A stretch of 64,000 bases of DNA, taken from contig NZ_MAEW01000001.1 in NCBI RefSeq assembly GCF_002013375.1, positions 186,001-250,000 on the forward strand, read 5' to 3'. The DNA is from Mycobacterium sp. D16Q13. Lineage in GTDB: Bacteria > Actinomycetota > Actinomycetes > Mycobacteriales > Mycobacteriaceae. The notes below the pieces were generated by a model. It made no database searches and had not been told where the DNA came from. It was given only the letters and a program-made list of their open reading frames with translations. The translations under genes were made by a program, and so were the position numbers. Shown piece after piece: positions 61,072 to 64,000 of this stretch (its first letter is position 1; every line of letters begins with the position of its first letter).

Positions 61072-62795
61072 AAACTGCGCCCAAGACCGAACTGCTTCAC
61101 CCCACCCAGGACGACTTCGCCGAATTCGACGGCGAGACACGTCGGCTCCTGAAGGCAACCGTCGATTGGTTCGAAGAACGCGGGAAGACCCGCCTGCTCA
61201 AGGACTATGTCGACAAGGTCTTCTACCAGGACTTCCTGGACTTCGCGGCGCGCGAGAAGCTGTTCGCCACCTTCCTCACCCCGGCCGCCGACGGCGCCGG
61301 GAACGCCGACAAGCGCTGGGACACCGCCCGCGTGGCCAAGCTCTCGGAGATCCTCGGCTTCTACGGCCTGAACTACTGGTACCCGTGGCAGGTGACCGTG
61401 CTCGGGCTCGGGCCGGTGTGGCAGAGCACCAACACCGACCCCCGCAAGCGTGCCGCCGACTTGCTTGACGGCGGTGCCGTCGCGGCCTTCGGCCTGTCCG
61501 AGCAGGCCCACGGCGCCGATATCTACTCCACCGACCTGGTACTCACCCCCGTCGAAGGCGGCGGATACAAGGCCTCCGGCCGCAAGTACTACATCGGCAA
61601 CGGCAACTGTGCCCGCATCGTCTCGGTGTTCGGCCGTGTTCAGGACCGCGACGGTCTGGACCAATACGTCTTCTTCCTCGCCGACAGCGAGCACCCCAAC
61701 TACACGGTGATCAAGAACGTCGTGCCGTCCCAGATGTATGTCGCCGAGTTCGAGCTCAACGACTACCCGGTGAGCGAAGACGACATCCTGCACGTCGGCG
61801 CGGACGCCTTCAGTGCGGCACTCAACACCGTCAACATCGGCAAGTTCAACCTGTGCTTCGGCGGCATCGGCCTCTCGACACACGCCCTGTACGAGTCCGT
61901 CACCCACGCGCACAACCGCATTCTGTACGGCAACCCGGTCACCAAGTTCGACCATGTGCGCCGCGAGTTCGTGGACGCCTACGCCCGGTTGATGGGCATG
62001 AAGCTGTTCAGTGAGCGCGCCGTGGACTACTTCCGCACCGCCAGCCCCGAGGACCGCCGCTACCTGCTGTTCAACCCGGTCACCAAGATGAAGGCCACCA
62101 CCGAAGCCGAGAAGGTACTGGCGTTGCTGGGGGATGTCATGTCGGCCAAGGCATTCGAGGCCGAGACCTACACCACCGCGGCACGTATCGACGTGGCGGG
62201 GCTGCCCAAGCTTGAGGGCACGGTGGCCGTCAACCTGGCACTGATCCTCAAGTTCATGCCCGCCTACCTGCACCATTCGCAAGACCTCCCGGTCCCCGGA
62301 GTGCAGCTGGAAGCTCGCGACGACGAGTTCCTGTTCAACCAGGGCCCGGCCAGCGGTCTGGGCAAGGTCCAGTTCCACGATTGGCGCAAGCCGTTCGCGG
62401 AGAACGCCGGCATTCCGAACGTCGCAGCCTTCACCGAGCGCGCCGAGGCGCTGGCCACCCTGGTGGCCGCGGAGAAGGACGCCATCAAGACCGCCGGCCT
62501 GGATCTGCAGTTGAGCATCGGTGAGCTGTTCACCCTCGTGGTGTACGGCGGACTGATCCTGGAGCAGGCCAAGCTACGGGGTACCGACGAGCAGCTCATC
62601 GACCAGATCTTCGAGATCCTCAACCGGGACTTCTCGCAGTACGCGGTCGACCTGATCGGCAAGCGCGAGGCCACCGCTACGCAACGGCAGTGGGCCAAGG
62701 ACGTGATTTCAGAACCCGTATTCAATTCCGAACGCTTCGATGCGATTTGGAATCGAGTCGAGGCGCTGTCCGGCGTGTACGAAATGCGGGCCTAG
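61056..62795 (+). CDS. acyl-CoA dehydrogenase family protein (FadE-type)
   Basis: A 579-aa flavoprotein of the acyl-CoA dehydrogenase superfamily. GGAVAAFGLSEQAHGADIYSTDL near residue 140 is the FAD/substrate-binding signature, and KASGRKYYIGNGNCARIVSVFGR near 172 the beta-domain. A helical FAD-binding domain (LCFGGIGLSTHALYESVTHAHNRILYGNPV) and a C-terminal extension of about 150 residues follow, making it longer than the common 380-aa enzymes. The catalytic Glu position is not obvious. The GTG start lies inside a palindrome. Confidence 0.83.
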   Translation: MSQELKTAPKTELLHPTQDDFAEFDGETRRLLKATVDWFEERGKTRLLKDYVDKVFYQDFLDFAAREKLFATFLTPAADGAGNADKRWDTARVAKLSEILGFYGLNYWYPWQVTVLGLGPVWQSTNTDPRKRAADLLDGGAVAAFGLSEQAHGADIYSTDLVLTPVEGGGYKASGRKYYIGNGNCARIVSVFGRVQDRDGLDQYVFFLADSEHPNYTVIKNVVPSQMYVAEFELNDYPVSEDDILHVGADAFSAALNTVNIGKFNLCFGGIGLSTHALYESVTHAHNRILYGNPVTKFDHVRREFVDAYARLMGMKLFSERAVDYFRTASPEDRRYLLFNPVTKMKATTEAEKVLALLGDVMSAKAFEAETYTTAARIDVAGLPKLEGTVAVNLALILKFMPAYLHHSQDLPVPGVQLEARDDEFLFNQGPASGLGKVQFHDWRKPFAENAGIPNVAAFTERAEALATLVAAEKDAIKTAGLDLQLSIGELFTLVVYGGLILEQAKLRGTDEQLIDQIFEILNRDFSQYAVDLIGKREATATQRQWAKDVISEPVFNSERFDAIWNRVEALSGVYEMRA

Positions 62796-62872
62796 TCCGC
62801 AGGTCTACCCGCGCACCCTCGGAACCGTCGCTAGCATCGGTGGGGTAACCCGTCCGCACAGGACCGCGGCCA

Positions 62873-62926
62873 GCCCCCTGTCGGCCAGCCCATAGCCGAC
62901 GACAGCCGCTGCCCCCTGTCGGGCAG
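62873..62926 (+). repeat. Direct repeat GCCCCCTGTCGG-N-CAG upstream of fprA
   Basis: GCCCCCTGTCGGCCAG (62873-62888) and GCCCCCTGTCGGGCAG (62911-62926) differ at one base and lie 38 bases apart, with a GTCGGC/GCCGAC inverted repeat between. They occupy the spacer before fprA and could be regulatory; no binding protein is apparent. Confidence 0.4.
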
Positions 62927-62942
62927 ATAAGGACGTACGAGG

Positions 62943-64000
62943 GTGCGCGCCGTTCACGTCGCCATCGTCGGTGCGGGGCCCTCGGGCTTCTTTGCCGCCG
63001 GATCGCTGCTCAAACACTCCGATTTCGACGTGCATGTCGACATGCTCGAAATGCTCCCGACTCCTTGGGGTTTAGTTAGGTCCGGGGTCGCTCCGGACCA
63101 TCCCAAGATCAAGTCGGTCAGCGCGGTGTTCGAGAAGACGGCGACGCATCCGCGTTTCCGGTTCTTCGGCAACATCGAAGTGGGAGTGCAGATCACTGCC
63201 GAGGAGCTGGCGTCGCGCTACGACGCGGTGATCTACGCGGTCGGAGCCCAGTCCGACAAGCCCCTGGGCATCCCTGGGGATCAGCTGCCGGGCTGTATCG
63301 CCGCCGTCGACGTGGTGGGTTGGTACAACGCCAATCCCACGCACCAGAAGGTCTCGGTTGACCTCTCGGGCAAGCGGGCCGTGGTCGTCGGGAACGGGAA
63401 CGTGGCGCTGGACGTGGCGCGCATCCTGGGCATGGATCCGGAGTCGCTGCACACCACCGACATCGCCGATCGCGCGCTGGATTCTTTGGACCACAATGCG
63501 ATCCGTGAGGTTGTGATCATCGGTCGACGTGGACCGCTGCAGGCCACCTTCACCCCGCTGGAGCTGCGCGAGATGGGTGAGCTGCCGGGCGTCGACGTCG
63601 TGGTGGATCCCGAAGATCTGGCCGGCATCACCGATGAACAATTGGCCGCCGCACCCAAGCCCACCCGCACCAACATCGACACCCTGCGCAAGTTCTCGGA
63701 GCGACCGCAAACCGAGGGCCATCGCCGGGTGGTGTTCCGGTTCCGCACCTCCCCCATCGAGCTGCACGGCGACAGCGAAGTGGAATCAATCACGTTGGGC
63801 CGCAACGAACTAGTCGAAGAAGACGGATATATCGTCGCCCGTGACACGGGTGAACGCGAGACGCTGCCCACTCATCTGGTGGTACGTGCCATTGGTTATC
63901 GCGGAGTTCAGCTACCCGGGCTGCCCTTCGATTCCCGGCGCGGTGTCATCTTCAACAACGCGGGACGTATTGAGGGCCGCGAGAACGAGTATGTGGTCGG
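62943..64000 (+). CDS. fprA: NADPH-ferredoxin/adrenodoxin reductase FprA, partial
   Basis: The first 352 residues of a ferredoxin-NADP+ reductase of the adrenodoxin reductase type. VHVAIVGAGPSGFFAAGSLL at residues 4-23 binds FAD, and GLVRSGVAPDHPKIKSV is the family signature near 43. VVVGNGNVALDVARIL near 143 binds NADPH, and IGRRGPLQATFTPLELREM follows near 190. The start GTG 62943 has AAGGA upstream and the gene runs off the window end. It supplies electrons to ferredoxins and so to P450s such as the one at 3215-4693; M. tuberculosis Rv3106 has the same position after prfB. Confidence 0.93.
   Translation, partial: MRAVHVAIVGAGPSGFFAAGSLLKHSDFDVHVDMLEMLPTPWGLVRSGVAPDHPKIKSVSAVFEKTATHPRFRFFGNIEVGVQITAEELASRYDAVIYAVGAQSDKPLGIPGDQLPGCIAAVDVVGWYNANPTHQKVSVDLSGKRAVVVGNGNVALDVARILGMDPESLHTTDIADRALDSLDHNAIREVVIIGRRGPLQATFTPLELREMGELPGVDVVVDPEDLAGITDEQLAAAPKPTRTNIDTLRKFSERPQTEGHRRVVFRFRTSPIELHGDSEVESITLGRNELVEEDGYIVARDTGERETLPTHLVVRAIGYRGVQLPGLPFDSRRGVIFNNAGRIEGRENEYVV

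Noticed and set aside
60351..62378. Long minus-strand frame of 675 codons opposite the SDR-like and FadE genes
   Set aside because: It is antisense to two well-supported genes and its composition is that of a high-GC shadow frame (His/Gln/Val-rich, no domain).

Overview
The window is a high-GC actinobacterial chromosome segment from a mycobacterium, most likely a rapid grower close to the Mycobacteroides abscessus/chelonae group. The evidence is an MspA-family porin, an LCP protein, an F420-type (Ddn-like) oxidoreductase, a SigC-like ECF sigma factor, a tmRNA encoding the tag ADSHQRDYALAA, and a gene order recalling M. tuberculosis Rv3057c-Rv3059 (SDR, TetR, CYP136), Rv3068c (pgmA) and Rv3100c-Rv3106 (smpB, ftsX, ftsE, Rv3103c, mscS-type, prfB, fprA). 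Names rest on recognised motifs and remembered families; no database was searched.

Layout. 1-9.5 kb: the end of nadE, then an SDR / DUF4349 / TetR / P450 block, a stand-alone LeuA regulatory-domain gene behind a Val/Leu-rich leader peptide and nested hairpin, a CobW GTPase and several oxidoreductases. 9.5-12.3 kb: a SigC-like sigma factor divergent from a PepSY membrane protein, followed by a zf-HC2 protein; both membrane proteins carry His-rich loops. 12.3-28 kb: an NCS1 permease plus cysteine hydrolase operon, a YeiH-type exporter, an acyl-CoA synthetase, SDRs, a pyrimidine-dimer glycosylase, P1 peptidase, sirtuin, acyltransferase, MBL hydrolase, and a MarR-controlled MspA porin operon.

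28.8-34.2 kb is an accessory island beside tRNA-Ala(GGC). It holds a 1211-aa membrane-anchored polymorphic toxin ending in a DNA/RNA non-specific nuclease domain, a YezG-type immunity gene, a second (colicin-D-type) immunity gene, a decayed ORF and the tail of a serine recombinase.

34-50 kb returns to core genes: pgm with an MFS exporter, YbjQ, two tandem carboxylesterases, a DUF4185 secreted protein, thiolase/HxlR/DUF1990, LysR/deaminase, LCP, a TetR/O-methyltransferase pair and a Nudix hydrolase. 50.7-64 kb contains ssrA with a strong terminator, a FAD oxidoreductase/TetR/DUF2834 locus with two near-identical operators, smpB-ftsX-ftsE, a membrane-protein operon with prfB, an IclR locus, a FadE-like dehydrogenase with a palindrome over its start codon, and the start of fprA.

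A recurring theme is local regulation: at least nine intergenic spacers hold long, mostly perfect palindromes beside TetR, MarR, HxlR, LysR or IclR genes or beside lipid-metabolism genes. The most unusual elements are the leader-peptide attenuator at 5192-5282 and the toxin-immunity island.
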